A stretch of 64,000 bases of DNA, from NCBI RefSeq assembly GCF_902706295.1, contig NZ_CACSJJ010000011.1, positions 101,907 to 165,906 on the forward strand. Reading direction: 5' to 3'. Numbering within the stretch: the first letter of the stretch is position 1; each line of letters starts with the position of its first letter. The notes under the pieces are model-generated. The model was not told the DNA's origin. It did not search any database and was given only the letters and a program-made list of their open reading frames with translations. This document shows positions 44,973 through 54,577 of this stretch, in pieces. The stretch is from Arthrobacter sp. 18067. Its GTDB lineage: Bacteria; Actinomycetota; Actinomycetes; Actinomycetales; Micrococcaceae. The position numbers and the translations under genes were made by a program.

Positions 44973-45698
44973 ATGTTGCGATCCCGCCCAACCCACTACA
45001 CGTCCCGCCGCGAGCAATGGGACGCGCTCCTTCAAGCACTGGGGCTGGTCACCACTGTGGATGAGGGCGACTGGCGGGAATACGACGCCGGTTCGGGTCG
45101 CCTCGCGCTGGGCCACGTGGTGCACGGCCACCCGCTGGACGGATCCACGATCTTTGGGGTCGAGGTAGGAAACCTTGAGGAGTTTGCGCGGCGCACCGAG
45201 GAAGCCGGCACCCAGGCGGAAATCCACGAGAGTCCCGACGGAACCACCGTGCGAATCTCCACTGAGGACGGGTTCGAGTTCTTCGCGTTCCCAGCCCGGC
45301 GTGCCTCGGATGGCACTTGGGCAACGTCAACCGAGGCCGACCCGGCCGTCACAGTGGTGGCCACGTGGGTCAGTCCTTTCGTGGGCCTTGCGGCCAACGA
45401 CCTCCGCAACATCGGTGCCCGGCCGGCGTCCGAGGACGACGAATCGGCCACGTTCACCACCAAGAACGGCGGAATCCTGCGAGCTATCCACGGCGCAGAC
45501 AGCACCCACGGCGACCTCGCGTTTGAGTACGACGGCGGGCTGGAACCTCTGTTGCACCGGCTCACCGAAGCGAAAATTGAAGCCAGGATCAGTGAAGGCG
45601 TCCTGTACGTCGCCAACCCGGATGCTGTGGGCGGCGCGGCGCCGGCGTCGATTGTGGTTGAACCAACCCACCAGGCGCCGGCGGGCCCAAACAGCTAG
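44973..45698 (+). CDS. VOC-like protein, two-module
   Basis: A 241-residue protein from ATG 44973 with RBS CAGGAGG; TAGGCT (44921-44926) is a likely -10. Two halves with VOC-like beta-alpha-beta patterns are seen: LGLVTTVDEGDWREYDAGSG and VGNLEEFARRTEEAGTQAE, then FVGLAANDLRNIGARP and GLEPLLHRLTEAKIEARI. Metal ligands are not clearly conserved. Function unknown. The stop shares CTAG with the M20 hydrolase stop on the other strand. Confidence 0.65.
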   Translation: MLRSRPTHYTSRREQWDALLQALGLVTTVDEGDWREYDAGSGRLALGHVVHGHPLDGSTIFGVEVGNLEEFARRTEEAGTQAEIHESPDGTTVRISTEDGFEFFAFPARRASDGTWATSTEADPAVTVVATWVSPFVGLAANDLRNIGARPASEDDESATFTTKNGGILRAIHGADSTHGDLAFEYDGGLEPLLHRLTEAKIEARISEGVLYVANPDAVGGAAPASIVVEPTHQAPAGPNS

Positions 45699-46951
45699 TC
45701 CTCCAACACCCCGTCGCAAAGCCGGCCGACAACCTCGGTGAGCATGGTCAGCCCGGCAACGATGTCCTCATCCGTGGTGTATTCGTGCTCGTTGTGGGAG
45801 ATGCCGTCCACGCTGGGCACGAACAGCATGACGGTGGGGACGAGGTCCTTCATGTTGGTGGAGTCGTGCCCGGCCAGGGTCATGACTTCCTTGTTGGACA
45901 GTCCCAGGTCGGCGGCCACCTTTGCCGCGAGCTCAACGCCCTCCGGCTGGTACGGGGTGACGGCCCAGGAGTGTGAATGGTGTTTCTCCACCGAGACGTT
46001 GGCCAGTCGTTCAATTTCCGTGATGCGGGCGTGCAGCAGGGCGTCGGCTTCGGCCAGGACGGCTTCGTCGGCGCTGCGCAGGTCCAGCAGCAGGTTCACG
46101 CGGGACGGCACCACCACGGGCGAGTTCGGGTACACGTTCAGCTGCCCCACGGAGGTGTGGAGGGCACCGGGGAAGCGATCGGCAAGTTCGCGCGCGGCAA
46201 CCACCAGCATCGAGGCGCCTAGCAGCGCGTCCTTGCGGTCTGCGATCACAGTGGAACCCGTATGTGCCTGCTCGCCGTGGACCACGAACTCGTACTTGTT
46301 CGCTGCCCAGTTGGAGCTGACCAGGCCGATGGTGACGCCTTCGCGTTCCATGCTGCGGCCTTGCTCGATGTGGATTTCCGCGCAGTACGCAGCTTCCGGC
46401 CCTTCAAACGTGCCGCGGCAGCCGATTGCGTCCAGGGCATCGCGGACGGTGACCCCGGCGGCGTCCTTGGTGTTGAGGGCGTCTTCAAGTTCCAGCTTGC
46501 CGGTGTAGACGGACGAGCCCATCATGGACGGCTTGAAGCGGCTGCCTTCCTCGTTGAACCAGTTGACGACGGCGAGGTTGAACTTGGGTGCCGTGGCGCC
46601 GGCTTCCCAGCGGGCTGCCAGGCGGAACGCGGCGTGGGCCGCGGCGAGGACGCCGTACGCGCCGTCGTAACGGCCCGCCGTCGGCTGTGAATCCATGTGC
46701 GATCCGACCACCACGAACGGCGCACCGGGCACTGACTCGTAGAGGCCCCACTGGTTGCCGGCGTGGTCGAACTTGACGGTGAAGCCGTGCTCTTCGAGGA
46801 GGCCTGCGAGCCAGCGGCGCTGTTCGCCGTCGGGAATCGTTGCCGCTTGGCGGTCCACACCGCCGTTCTCGGTGGCACCGAAGGCGCTCATGGTCCGGAA
46901 GTCCTGGACGAAGGCGGTGTCCTGGGTGGTGAAACTTGTGGTGGTTGTCAT
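45695..46951 (-). CDS. M20-family N-carbamoyl amino acid hydrolase / allantoate amidohydrolase-like
   Basis: A 418-residue binuclear-metal amidase of the hydantoinase/carbamoylase group. Metal ligands are in VVGSHMDSQPTAGRYDGAYG, NEEGSRF, IHIEQG and SHNEHEYT. It removes a carbamoyl (or ureido) group, releasing CO2, ammonia and an amine or amino acid. Last gene of a five-gene leftward operon; the gap to the amidohydrolase is 8 bases, with RBS GGGGAG. The exact substrate is unknown; allantoate, ureidoglycolate-type, beta-ureidopropionate and N-carbamoyl amino acids are all possible. Confidence 0.9.
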   Translation of the reverse strand: MTTTTSFTTQDTAFVQDFRTMSAFGATENGGVDRQAATIPDGEQRRWLAGLLEEHGFTVKFDHAGNQWGLYESVPGAPFVVVGSHMDSQPTAGRYDGAYGVLAAAHAAFRLAARWEAGATAPKFNLAVVNWFNEEGSRFKPSMMGSSVYTGKLELEDALNTKDAAGVTVRDALDAIGCRGTFEGPEAAYCAEIHIEQGRSMEREGVTIGLVSSNWAANKYEFVVHGEQAHTGSTVIADRKDALLGASMLVVAARELADRFPGALHTSVGQLNVYPNSPVVVPSRVNLLLDLRSADEAVLAEADALLHARITEIERLANVSVEKHHSHSWAVTPYQPEGVELAAKVAADLGLSNKEVMTLAGHDSTNMKDLVPTVMLFVPSVDGISHNEHEYTTDEDIVAGLTMLTEVVGRLCDGVLED

Positions 46952-46959
46952 GGTCTCCC

Positions 46960-48696
46960 CTATGAGCTCTGTGTCGCTGAAACACGGCCCGCTGAAACAG
47001 GGGCCGCGAACGGACTTTCCGGGGAAAGTGCCGCGTGGAAGTCGGTTGATTGGTAGGTGAAGCGGCCTCCGACGGCGGTGGCCAGGACCTGCAGTTCGCT
47101 GATGGCCGGTGCCGTCAACGGTGAGGCGGAAAGGACAACGAAATCGGCGAGCTTTCCCGGTGTCAGGGTGCCTTTCTCGCCAAGTGACCCTGTGGCTGCT
47201 GCGGCTCCGGACGTGTAGGCGGCGAGGGCCTGCTGCGGGGTGAGGCGTTCCGCGGGGTTTCCAAAGACGGCACCGGATTCCGTCCGGCGGTCCACGAACG
47301 CCTGCATGCCGCGAAGTACGTTCCCGTCGGCGACGGGCCGGTCCGAGCTACCTGCCAAAACAACTCCGGCTTCGAGGAAACTGGCTGCCCGGTAAGCCCA
47401 CGGCAAACGGTCCGGTCCGAGCGAAGCGGTCATGCCGTCGCCACCATCGCGGAAGAAGCTTGCCTGGGGTGTTACGGCGATGCCGGCGTCGGCTAGCCTC
47501 TCGAGCTGCTCCGGGCGGGTCATGGAAGCATGTTCGATCCTGTTGGGCACCCGGCGGGGCCCATACGCAGCCTGGCAATCCGTGATGATGTCCACGGCGA
47601 GGTCCACGGCCCGATCCCCGATGGCATGCGCTGCAATGGACCAGCCGGCGGCGTAGGCGGCCTCGATGCGTTCCCGCAGTTGGGCGGGGTCCGCTTGGAA
47701 GTAGCCGGTATTGCCGCTGTTGTCCTTGTGTCCGTGGCTGCAGAACTCGTGGCTCACGGCTGCGGTCTCGCCCAAAAGTGAGCCATCCAGGAAAACCTTG
47801 GCCGGTCCCAGGGAGAGGAACTCGTTCCCGAATCCGCTGGTGATGCCAAGATCCAGTCCGGCCGGAGCGGCGCCGGGGCTGTCCGAGGCATGCCCGTTGA
47901 GTCCGTGCAGCACATCCAGCACCGGCATCACCTGTGACCTGGCGTGCAGCCGACCGGTGGCGGCAGCGCTTTGGTAGGCAGCGAGCTCGGCCGGGCTGTG
48001 CCCGATCCAGCCGCCGCCCACCCCGGCTTCGGTGAAACTCGTGATGCCCTCGGAGGCGTAGTACAGCGTGGCCCGTTCAAGGGCGGCCTCAATGTCCTCC
48101 AACGAATACGGCAGGATCAGCTGCTGGATCAGTTCCTGGGCAGTCTCCTGGACGAGTCCGGTGGGCCGTCCCGCTGCGTCGCGGACGATCGCTCCGCCGT
48201 CGGGATCGGGGAACGACGGCGACTCCGCACCTGCCAGCCGCAACGCGGCGGTGTTGACCACGGCCATGTGCCCGGAGTTATGCCGCATGAACAGCGGCCG
48301 TTCCCCCGTGATGCGGTCCAGCTCGGCGATGTCCGGGAAGGAACCGCCGTGCTGGGTCTGGCTGAAACCCGTAGCGAAAAGCCACGCATCGCCGTCGGCC
48401 ACTGCGTTGGTGGCAGCGCCCCGAAGCAATTCATAGAGCTCCTCCAGGCCGCGCGCACCGGACACGTCCAGTTCCGCCAGGCCCAGCCCGAACCACGTGG
48501 TGTGGCAATGGGCGTCGATGAAGCCCGGAGTGACGGTGGCACCGCCAAGATCGAGTACCTGAACGGCGTCCAGCCCATCCAATTCTTCGTCCAGGCCCAC
48601 GATGCGTCCCTGCCAGATGCCCAGCGAACTGGCCACCGGACGGTCCGGATCCATGGTGAAAATGTCTGCGTTCCGTAGGAGGAGGTCGAGTTTCAT
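46960..48696 (-). CDS. YtcJ-like metal-dependent amidohydrolase
   Basis: A 578-residue amidohydrolase-superfamily enzyme. The N-terminal metal motif is PGFIDAHCHTTWFG; HAIGDRAVD and NRIEHASMT carry further ligands; APTTAATGSLG-like and GTLTPGKLADFVVL mark the C-terminal small domain. YtcJ-type enzymes hydrolyse amide or ester bonds of small molecules (relatives act on formamides). Operon position between the aldehyde dehydrogenase (8-base gap) and the carbamoylase suggests it opens or deacylates a nitrogenous substrate. Confidence 0.88.
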   Translation of the reverse strand: MKLDLLLRNADIFTMDPDRPVASSLGIWQGRIVGLDEELDGLDAVQVLDLGGATVTPGFIDAHCHTTWFGLGLAELDVSGARGLEELYELLRGAATNAVADGDAWLFATGFSQTQHGGSFPDIAELDRITGERPLFMRHNSGHMAVVNTAALRLAGAESPSFPDPDGGAIVRDAAGRPTGLVQETAQELIQQLILPYSLEDIEAALERATLYYASEGITSFTEAGVGGGWIGHSPAELAAYQSAAATGRLHARSQVMPVLDVLHGLNGHASDSPGAAPAGLDLGITSGFGNEFLSLGPAKVFLDGSLLGETAAVSHEFCSHGHKDNSGNTGYFQADPAQLRERIEAAYAAGWSIAAHAIGDRAVDLAVDIITDCQAAYGPRRVPNRIEHASMTRPEQLERLADAGIAVTPQASFFRDGGDGMTASLGPDRLPWAYRAASFLEAGVVLAGSSDRPVADGNVLRGMQAFVDRRTESGAVFGNPAERLTPQQALAAYTSGAAAATGSLGEKGTLTPGKLADFVVLSASPLTAPAISELQVLATAVGGRFTYQSTDFHAALSPESPFAAPVSAGRVSATQSS

Positions 48697-48704
48697 GGCT
48701 GGTT

Positions 48705-50111
48705 CTAGCGGTGCGAGGTGGTGACGGATTTGATGCGGGTGTAGTCCTCAAGGCCGTAGACGGAGAGGTCCTTGCCGGTGCCCGAGTGTTTGAAGCCGCC
48801 GTGCGGTGCTTCAGCCGGGATCACTTGGTGGCAGTTGATCCAGACGGCCCCGAAGTCGAGTTCGTTGGATACGCGGGTGACTACGCCGTGGTTCTCGGAC
48901 CACACGCTGGAGGCGAGGGCGTACTTGGTGCCATTGGCGAGCTCGATGGCCTCTTCCTCGGTGGCGAACGGTTGGACCGTCAGTACGGGACCGAAGATTT
49001 CGTCGCACACCACCTCGTCTGTTTGGAACACGCCGTCGATGACGGTCGGCTCAAAGTGGAAGCCCGTTCCGGTGCGCTTGCCGCCGGACAGGACGCGGGC
49101 GTTGGCGGGCAGGCGGGACATGAACCCCTCTACGCGCTCCAACTGGGCGGCACTGTTGAGCGGGCCAAGATCAGCCTCGTCGCCCCCTACCTTCAGGGCG
49201 GAAGCGGCATCTGCCAGGGCCGCCGCGAACTCCGTGTGGATGTCCTGGTGGACCAGCACGCGGGTCACCGCGGTGCAGTCCTGCCCGGCATTGAAGAAGG
49301 CAGCCAGGGCGATTTCGCCGGCGGTCCGCTGGATATCGACGTCGGCAAACACCACAGCGGGGGCCTTGCCGCCAAGCTCCAGGTGGACGTCCTTGAGGGT
49401 CTTGGCCGCAGCGGACATGACCTGCGCACCCGCACGGGTGGAACCGGTGATGGAGACCATCTCCGGGATGTCGTGGTCCACCATCGCTGCGCCGGCCTCG
49501 CGACCGCCGCAGACGATGTTCACTACACCGGCCGGGTAGACCTGCTGGGCAAGTTCGCCCAGCACCACGGTGGACCAGGGGGTGGTGTCGGCCGGTTTCA
49601 GGACCAAGGTGTTGCCCGCGGCGAGGGCCGGACCGATCTTCCAAATAGCCATCATGAACGGGTAGTTCCACGGCGTAATCTGGGCCACCACACCGATGGG
49701 CTCGCGCCGGATGGTGGACGAAAAACCTTCCACGTACTCCGTCTGGGCAGTGCCGGAAACCACCCGGCACGCCCCGGCGAAGAAGCGCAGTTGGTCCGCG
49801 CCGCGCAGGATTTCGAGCTCCTTGGTAAGTGCGGCGGGTTTGCCGGTGCAGGCCACCTCGGCCTCAAGCAGACGGTCAACATTCGCCTCGATGAGGTCGG
49901 CCAGCTGCAACAGCAGCGACTGGCGCGTTCCCGGCGTCGTGCGCTTGTAGCTCTTGAACGCTGCGGCAGCAGCTTGGAAGGCGGAGTCGACGACGGCAGC
50001 CTCACTGTCCGGGGCGGTGCCGATCTGCTGGCCCGTGGCGGGGTCGAAGAACGGCAGGCTGGCCGCGGCGTCCACGGACTCGCCGTTGATGATGTTCTGA
50101 AGCTGAATCAC
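48705..50111 (-). CDS. NAD(P)-dependent aldehyde dehydrogenase (aminobutyraldehyde-dehydrogenase-like)
   Basis: A 468-residue ALDH with the catalytic cysteine in FFNAGQDCTAVTRVL, general-base glutamate in HLELGGKAPAVVF, QITPWNYPFMMA and FGPVLTVQPF. The sequence style resembles gamma-aminobutyraldehyde and betaine-aldehyde dehydrogenases. It lies 12 bases after the ThDP decarboxylase-like gene, so it plausibly oxidises the aldehyde that enzyme makes. Confidence 0.92.
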   Translation of the reverse strand: MIQLQNIINGESVDAAASLPFFDPATGQQIGTAPDSEAAVVDSAFQAAAAAFKSYKRTTPGTRQSLLLQLADLIEANVDRLLEAEVACTGKPAALTKELEILRGADQLRFFAGACRVVSGTAQTEYVEGFSSTIRREPIGVVAQITPWNYPFMMAIWKIGPALAAGNTLVLKPADTTPWSTVVLGELAQQVYPAGVVNIVCGGREAGAAMVDHDIPEMVSITGSTRAGAQVMSAAAKTLKDVHLELGGKAPAVVFADVDIQRTAGEIALAAFFNAGQDCTAVTRVLVHQDIHTEFAAALADAASALKVGGDEADLGPLNSAAQLERVEGFMSRLPANARVLSGGKRTGTGFHFEPTVIDGVFQTDEVVCDEIFGPVLTVQPFATEEEAIELANGTKYALASSVWSENHGVVTRVSNELDFGAVWINCHQVIPAEAPHGGFKHSGTGKDLSVYGLEDYTRIKSVTTSHR

Positions 50112-50123
50112 AGGAGGCTCCGG

Positions 50124-51746
50124 TCAGTTCGTTGAAGTCTTGGGGGAACGCGTTGTGGGGTCCTGCGGCAGGTGCAACAGGGCAGGGAGTCCGGAGTCGA
50201 CGGCGCAGCGGAACGCGGCTGCGAAGTCTTCCGTGCGGTCCACGCGCTCGCCGTAACCGCCGTAGGAACGGGCGAGTGCGGCGAAGTCCGGGTTGGTCAT
50301 GTGCGTGCCGGAAGGGCGGTCCGGGTAGTGCGCTTCCTGGTGCTCGCGGATGGTGGCGAAGATGCCGTTGTCCACCACCAGGACGATGAACGCGGCGCCG
50401 TAGCCCATGGCCGTGGCGATTTCCTGGCCGTTCATCATGAAGCAGCCATCTCCGGCGACGGAGATGACCTGGCGCCCGGGGTATGCCAGCGATGCTGCCA
50501 CGGCTGCGGGAATCCCCATCCCCATGGCGCCGTTGCGCGGAGCGGCCAAGGAGTTGGCCGAGTTGTGGTCCAGATACCGGGCGGGCCACAGGGCGTGGTT
50601 TCCGGCGCCGAAGGTGAGGACGGCGTCCTCGGCCATTTCCTTCTTCAGGACCTCCATGGCGACGCCCAGGTCGACGCCGATGCCGCCGTCGGGCCGGGGT
50701 GTGGAGAACGTGAGCTGATCGGCGCGGGCGCTGGCGAACCAGCCTTCCTCGCGGTTGACCGCGACGTCCGTGGCGGGGAGGGAGGCAGCGAACGCGGTGA
50801 CATCCGCGATGATGTGCTGGTCCACCCGGCTGAAGTGGCCCAGGAGGTTGGCGTCGGCGTTGACCACCACGGTTTCGGCGTTGAGTCCGCGCTTGTAGCC
50901 ATCGGAGAGGACGTCGCCGCGGACGCATCCGACAAAGACGATCAGATCGGCGTCGTCCAGGCGTTGGGCGTTTGCGTCGCTGCGGCCGTAGCCCAGGAAG
51001 CCTGCGTAGGCGTCGCTGCGGTGCGGGACGGCGTCGTAGGCACGGAAGTCGGCCACCACAGGGACGCTGTGACGGCTCGCCCAGGCGGCCAACTGCTCGC
51101 CGGACTCCTGCGTCCAGCCTTCACCCCCGACGACGATCAGCGGCTTGCGTGCCGCCGCCAGCTTCCGGTTCAGCTCATCCATGTCCGCGACAGCCGGCCG
51201 GGTACGGGCAACCTTGCGGGGTTCCACGGTGGCGTCCTCGACGACATGCACGAGGACGTCCTCCGGGAGGCCGATCACTACGGGGCCGGGTCTGCCGCTG
51301 AGGGCGGTGAAGATGGCGTCGTCCACCACGCGGGCTGCGGAAGCGGCGTCGTCGAGCGTGACCACTTTCTTGGCCGTGCTGCCGAACCACGCGTTGATGT
51401 CGAACTCCTGGAAGGATTCGCGGCCACGGTCTGCTACCGGGATCAGGCCCACGAACAGGATCAGCGGCGTGGCGTCCTGGTAGGCGGTGTGGATGGCGAT
51501 GAAGGCATTGGCTGCACCCGGACCGCGGGTCACCATGGCGATGCCCGGGAGTTCGGTCAGGCGGCCTTCGGCGAGTGCCATGAACCCGGCACCGCCTTCC
51601 TGGCGGGCCACTACGTTCTGGATCGGCGAGCCGTGCAGTCCGTCAAGGACGTCCAGGAAGCTCTCGCCAGGGACGGTGTAGACGCGCTTGACGCCCGCCC
51701 GTTCGAGTTGGCCAACAATCAAGTGGCCGGCGGTAGTGGTGCTCAA
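50124..51746 (-). CDS. Thiamine-diphosphate-dependent decarboxylase/synthase (acetolactate synthase-like)
   Basis: A 540-residue ThDP enzyme with three domains. The N-terminal pyrimidine domain has the activating glutamate in VYTVPGESFLDVLDGL, the middle domain is Rossmann-like, and the C-terminal domain has the ThDP/Mg motif VAGDGCFMMNGQEIATA...DN. Relatives include acetolactate synthase, benzoylformate decarboxylase and oxo-acid decarboxylases. Being followed by an aldehyde dehydrogenase suggests a 2-oxo-acid decarboxylase role here; this is inference. Its ATG overlaps the transporter stop by 4 bases. Confidence 0.9.
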   Translation of the reverse strand: MSTTTAGHLIVGQLERAGVKRVYTVPGESFLDVLDGLHGSPIQNVVARQEGGAGFMALAEGRLTELPGIAMVTRGPGAANAFIAIHTAYQDATPLILFVGLIPVADRGRESFQEFDINAWFGSTAKKVVTLDDAASAARVVDDAIFTALSGRPGPVVIGLPEDVLVHVVEDATVEPRKVARTRPAVADMDELNRKLAAARKPLIVVGGEGWTQESGEQLAAWASRHSVPVVADFRAYDAVPHRSDAYAGFLGYGRSDANAQRLDDADLIVFVGCVRGDVLSDGYKRGLNAETVVVNADANLLGHFSRVDQHIIADVTAFAASLPATDVAVNREEGWFASARADQLTFSTPRPDGGIGVDLGVAMEVLKKEMAEDAVLTFGAGNHALWPARYLDHNSANSLAAPRNGAMGMGIPAAVAASLAYPGRQVISVAGDGCFMMNGQEIATAMGYGAAFIVLVVDNGIFATIREHQEAHYPDRPSGTHMTNPDFAALARSYGGYGERVDRTEDFAAAFRCAVDSGLPALLHLPQDPTTRSPKTSTN

Positions 51747-53074
51747 TGCTTCATTCCTTCTTCTTCGATGGAAAGGGCGGGGAGGAACAGTCCGGACAGT
51801 GCCGTCAATATGGAAACCACCAGCAGGATGATGGCGCCCGGCCAGAAGGAATTGTTGGCTGCTACCAAGGCGGTGGCGATCAGCGGCACGAAGCCGGAGA
51901 TGACGCCTGCGGTGTTGGACGTGATGGCGACGCCGGTGTAGCGGACCTTCGTGGCGAACAGGGCAGTCAGCGCGGTGCCGGAGACGGCGTACGGGATGGA
52001 GAGGACAGCGACGCCGATCATCATGCCGAGGATCACCAGGACGGGGTTGCGGGAGTCGATGGCCAGGAAAACCGGAACTGCGATGATGGCCGAGGCGACG
52101 CCGCCCCAGAGGATAACCTTGCTGGCGCCGAACTTTTCACCCAAGCGGCCGGCCCAGATCAGGGCGCCGATTTCGAGTGCTGCAGCCAGCAGGGTGCCCA
52201 TGAGCAGAAGTTCAGAGGGCAGCTTGAGGACCTTGGTGCCGTAGAAGACCACAAAGCTGGTGATGAGGTAGAAGCCACCGATGCCGAGAAGCGCGGAGCA
52301 CATGCCCACCAGGATCTGGCGCCAGCTGTTCTTCAGGACACCGCGGATGGGAGCGTGTTCCGTTTCGCCGGACTCCATCAGGGCTTCAAATTCGGGCGAT
52401 TCGCTGAGGCGGCTGCGGATCCACAGCGAGATGGCCAGCAGCGGGATGGCGGCGATGAACGGGATACGCCAGCCCCACGCGTCGAAGTTCGTCTGGCCCA
52501 CCAGGAACAGCATGCCGAAGAAGCCACCGGAGGACAGGATGGTGCCGATCGGGGAACCGATCTGCGGCAGGGCGGCGTAGCGTGCACGCTTTTCTACCGG
52601 TGCATTCTCGACGGCGATAATCACCGCGCCGCTCCACTCACCGCCGACAGCGAGGCCCTGGACGATGCGCAGGGCAACCAAGAGGATAGGGGCGGCCAAA
52701 CCAATGGTCATGTAGTTCGGCAGCAGGCCGATGAGGCCGGTGACAATGCCGATGCCGATGATCGTGACCATGAGGATCTTCTTGCGGCCAACTTTGTCGC
52801 CGAGGGCACCAAAGATGAAGCCACCGATCGGGCGGGCTACGAAGCCGACGGCCAGGGTGGCGAAGGAGCCCATGGCTGCAACGAAGGGGTCCTGGGAGAC
52901 GAAGAACTGTGCGTTGAAAACCAGCGCAGCGGCCGTCGTGAAAAGGAAGAAGTCGTACCATTCCAGCGCCGTGCCCACCAGGGCAGCCAGGGCTACCTTC
53001 TTGGTGACGCTTTCATCGACGACGCGTGCTGCCGTGGGACTGGCGTCCGTGGCTCCGCTGACCGTGCTTGCCAT
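51743..53074 (-). CDS. MHS-family (metabolite:H+ symporter) MFS transporter
   Basis: A 443-residue transporter with 12 predicted spans. Family signatures are GTALEWYDFFLFTTAAALVF, the RPIGGFIFGALGDKVGRKK loop motif and the QGLAVGGEWSGAVII segment. It imports an organic acid or zwitterion with protons. First gene of the leftward catabolic operon, RBS GGAG before the ATG. It faces a PucR regulator across 136 bases; a second MHS transporter lies on the far side. Confidence 0.93.
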   Translation of the reverse strand: MASTVSGATDASPTAARVVDESVTKKVALAALVGTALEWYDFFLFTTAAALVFNAQFFVSQDPFVAAMGSFATLAVGFVARPIGGFIFGALGDKVGRKKILMVTIIGIGIVTGLIGLLPNYMTIGLAAPILLVALRIVQGLAVGGEWSGAVIIAVENAPVEKRARYAALPQIGSPIGTILSSGGFFGMLFLVGQTNFDAWGWRIPFIAAIPLLAISLWIRSRLSESPEFEALMESGETEHAPIRGVLKNSWRQILVGMCSALLGIGGFYLITSFVVFYGTKVLKLPSELLLMGTLLAAALEIGALIWAGRLGEKFGASKVILWGGVASAIIAVPVFLAIDSRNPVLVILGMMIGVAVLSIPYAVSGTALTALFATKVRYTGVAITSNTAGVISGFVPLIATALVAANNSFWPGAIILLVVSILTALSGLFLPALSIEEEGMKH

Positions 53075-53198
53075 AGTTGCTCCATGAGTGCGAACGGGAC
53101 CGGACGCTGGGGGTGTCCGGGCAAATTTGTGTGACTCAATCCATAGTGCCAGTAGTTTTCCCCAAAAAGACTAGCGATACACCACGGAATCATGGCGC

Positions 53199-53204
53199 TA
53201 GAAT
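53199..53204 (+). promoter_or_regulatory. -10 box of the PucR gene (leaderless)
   Basis: TAGAAT lies exactly 6 bases before ATG 53211. The 136-base region back to 53074 must also hold the promoter of the leftward operon and any PucR site; repeated TGTGTGA-like words (53130, 53205) are seen. Confidence 0.55.
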
Positions 53205-53210
53205 GTGTGA

Positions 53211-54422
53211 ATGCACAATTCCGACACATCCGGGCATGCTGCTCGCTGGACTGAACTGGTGGAACAGCTCGAGGGCAGGCTGGACACCCTGGCCCAGGCC
53301 TTCACTACGAGGGTTCGCGAGATCCCCGAATACGGCGAAAGCCAGGTGACGGTCCTGGAAATCCAGGAGACCGCACGGGAGACTTTCCGACGCCTGATCA
53401 GCGGCCTCAGGAATGGCAAGACGGACAGCAGTGATGGCTTGCTCGACTTCGCCTCCGACCTCGGTTCCAAGCGAGCCAGGGCCGGCATTCCGCCGGAGTC
53501 CCTCACCTCCGCCGTGCGCCTTGACTTCAGCATTCTGTGGGCTGAACTGCTGGAAATCGCCGACACCGCGGACGCCGCCCTGCTGGCTACACGGGTGGAC
53601 CAGGTGTGGAGCGTCGTTGACGAGTTCGCCACCCGCACACACACCAGCTACCTCACAGAGCGGGTCAGGATGGCCCAGGAAGAATCGAGCATTCAACGCG
53701 AGTTCATCGCCCGCCTGTTCAACCAGAGCAGCCCCTCACTGGAAACCTCCGCGCAAGTTGCTTCGGCGCTGGGTATCAACCCCGAGTCGCGCTTCGCCCT
53801 GGTAGCAGCCAGCGGCGAACCCGGCGCACGACTACGGGCAGCAACGTCCCAGTTCGGATCGGGGCAGCACACCCGGCAGAGGTTGTTCCTCCATGAATCG
53901 GGTGGCAACACTTACGTTTTCTGGGCGCTGCCTGCAGTTCGGACCCGCGGCCCTGAACCCTGGGGTGAGGGGCACGGAACCGAAGCCGACACGCAGCAGC
54001 TGCCACCCGGCGTCGTGAATGTCCCCTGCGGCTACGTGCCCGAGGTCCTTGGCCTCCGCGCGCTCCCAACAGCGGCCCGTACAGCCGAGAGCCTCGCGGC
54101 ACTCCTGCGTCCCCGCGACGCCGGACCGCTTTCGGCCGATTCGGCCTGGGCACGGCTGGCCCAGCAAAACCTGCAGGACGCCGGGCTGGACCTGGCAGCG
54201 GAACTCGAGGAAGCCTTGGCGGAGTGCCGGGGCGGCGAGCGCGAGCGCCTGCTGGAAACAGTGCGTAATTACCTGGCCACCGGCAACGTCACTGTCACTT
54301 CCGAGCAGCTGTTCTGCCACCGCAACACCATCCTCAACCGGCTCAACCGCTTCCAGGAGCTGACGGGAATCGACCTTGCCGTTCCCGCGAAGACCGCAAG
54401 GCTGGTGGTGGCCTGGGCGTAG
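53211..54422 (+). CDS. PucR/CdaR-family transcriptional regulator
   Basis: A 403-residue regulator with a helical N-terminal domain (RFRRLISGL-like segment about 35-110), a central GGDEF-like/CdaR sensing region, and a C-terminal PucR HTH (NVTVTSEQLFCHRNTILNRL) at about 350-400. PucR-type proteins activate catabolic operons for purines, allantoin, glycerate or similar compounds. Placed between two oppositely oriented catabolic gene sets, it is the obvious local regulator of both. Confidence 0.9.
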   Translation: MHNSDTSGHAARWTELVEQLEGRLDTLAQAFTTRVREIPEYGESQVTVLEIQETARETFRRLISGLRNGKTDSSDGLLDFASDLGSKRARAGIPPESLTSAVRLDFSILWAELLEIADTADAALLATRVDQVWSVVDEFATRTHTSYLTERVRMAQEESSIQREFIARLFNQSSPSLETSAQVASALGINPESRFALVAASGEPGARLRAATSQFGSGQHTRQRLFLHESGGNTYVFWALPAVRTRGPEPWGEGHGTEADTQQLPPGVVNVPCGYVPEVLGLRALPTAARTAESLAALLRPRDAGPLSADSAWARLAQQNLQDAGLDLAAELEEALAECRGGERERLLETVRNYLATGNVTVTSEQLFCHRNTILNRLNRFQELTGIDLAVPAKTARLVVAWA

Positions 54423-54498
54423 CCGGCTTCGCATGCCCGGATGCGCCGATGTGTGTTCTCACATCCCAGGCTCCGTTTTGATGGAATTTATGCCATTG

Positions 54499-54522
54499 AT
54501 GGTGTGATCGGGCACACACCAT
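54499..54522. promoter_or_regulatory. Inverted repeat upstream of the second MHS transporter
   Basis: ATGGTGTG (54499-54506) and CACACCAT (54515-54522) are perfect inverted copies with an 8-base spacer, 55 bases before the transporter ATG. A smaller hairpin, GATGTG-tgttct-CACATC, lies at about 54449-54466. The former is a candidate PucR operator. Confidence 0.5.
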
Positions 54523-54577
54523 AGTTGTAGCTACCTTGCACCGGACATTCGTCCCCGCACCCCATCCGGAGAATCTG

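Noticed and set aside
50172..53134. Two long + strand frames opposite the ThDP enzyme and MHS transporter genes
   Set aside because: The - strand genes have complete catalytic or membrane motifs; the + strand translations are low-complexity.
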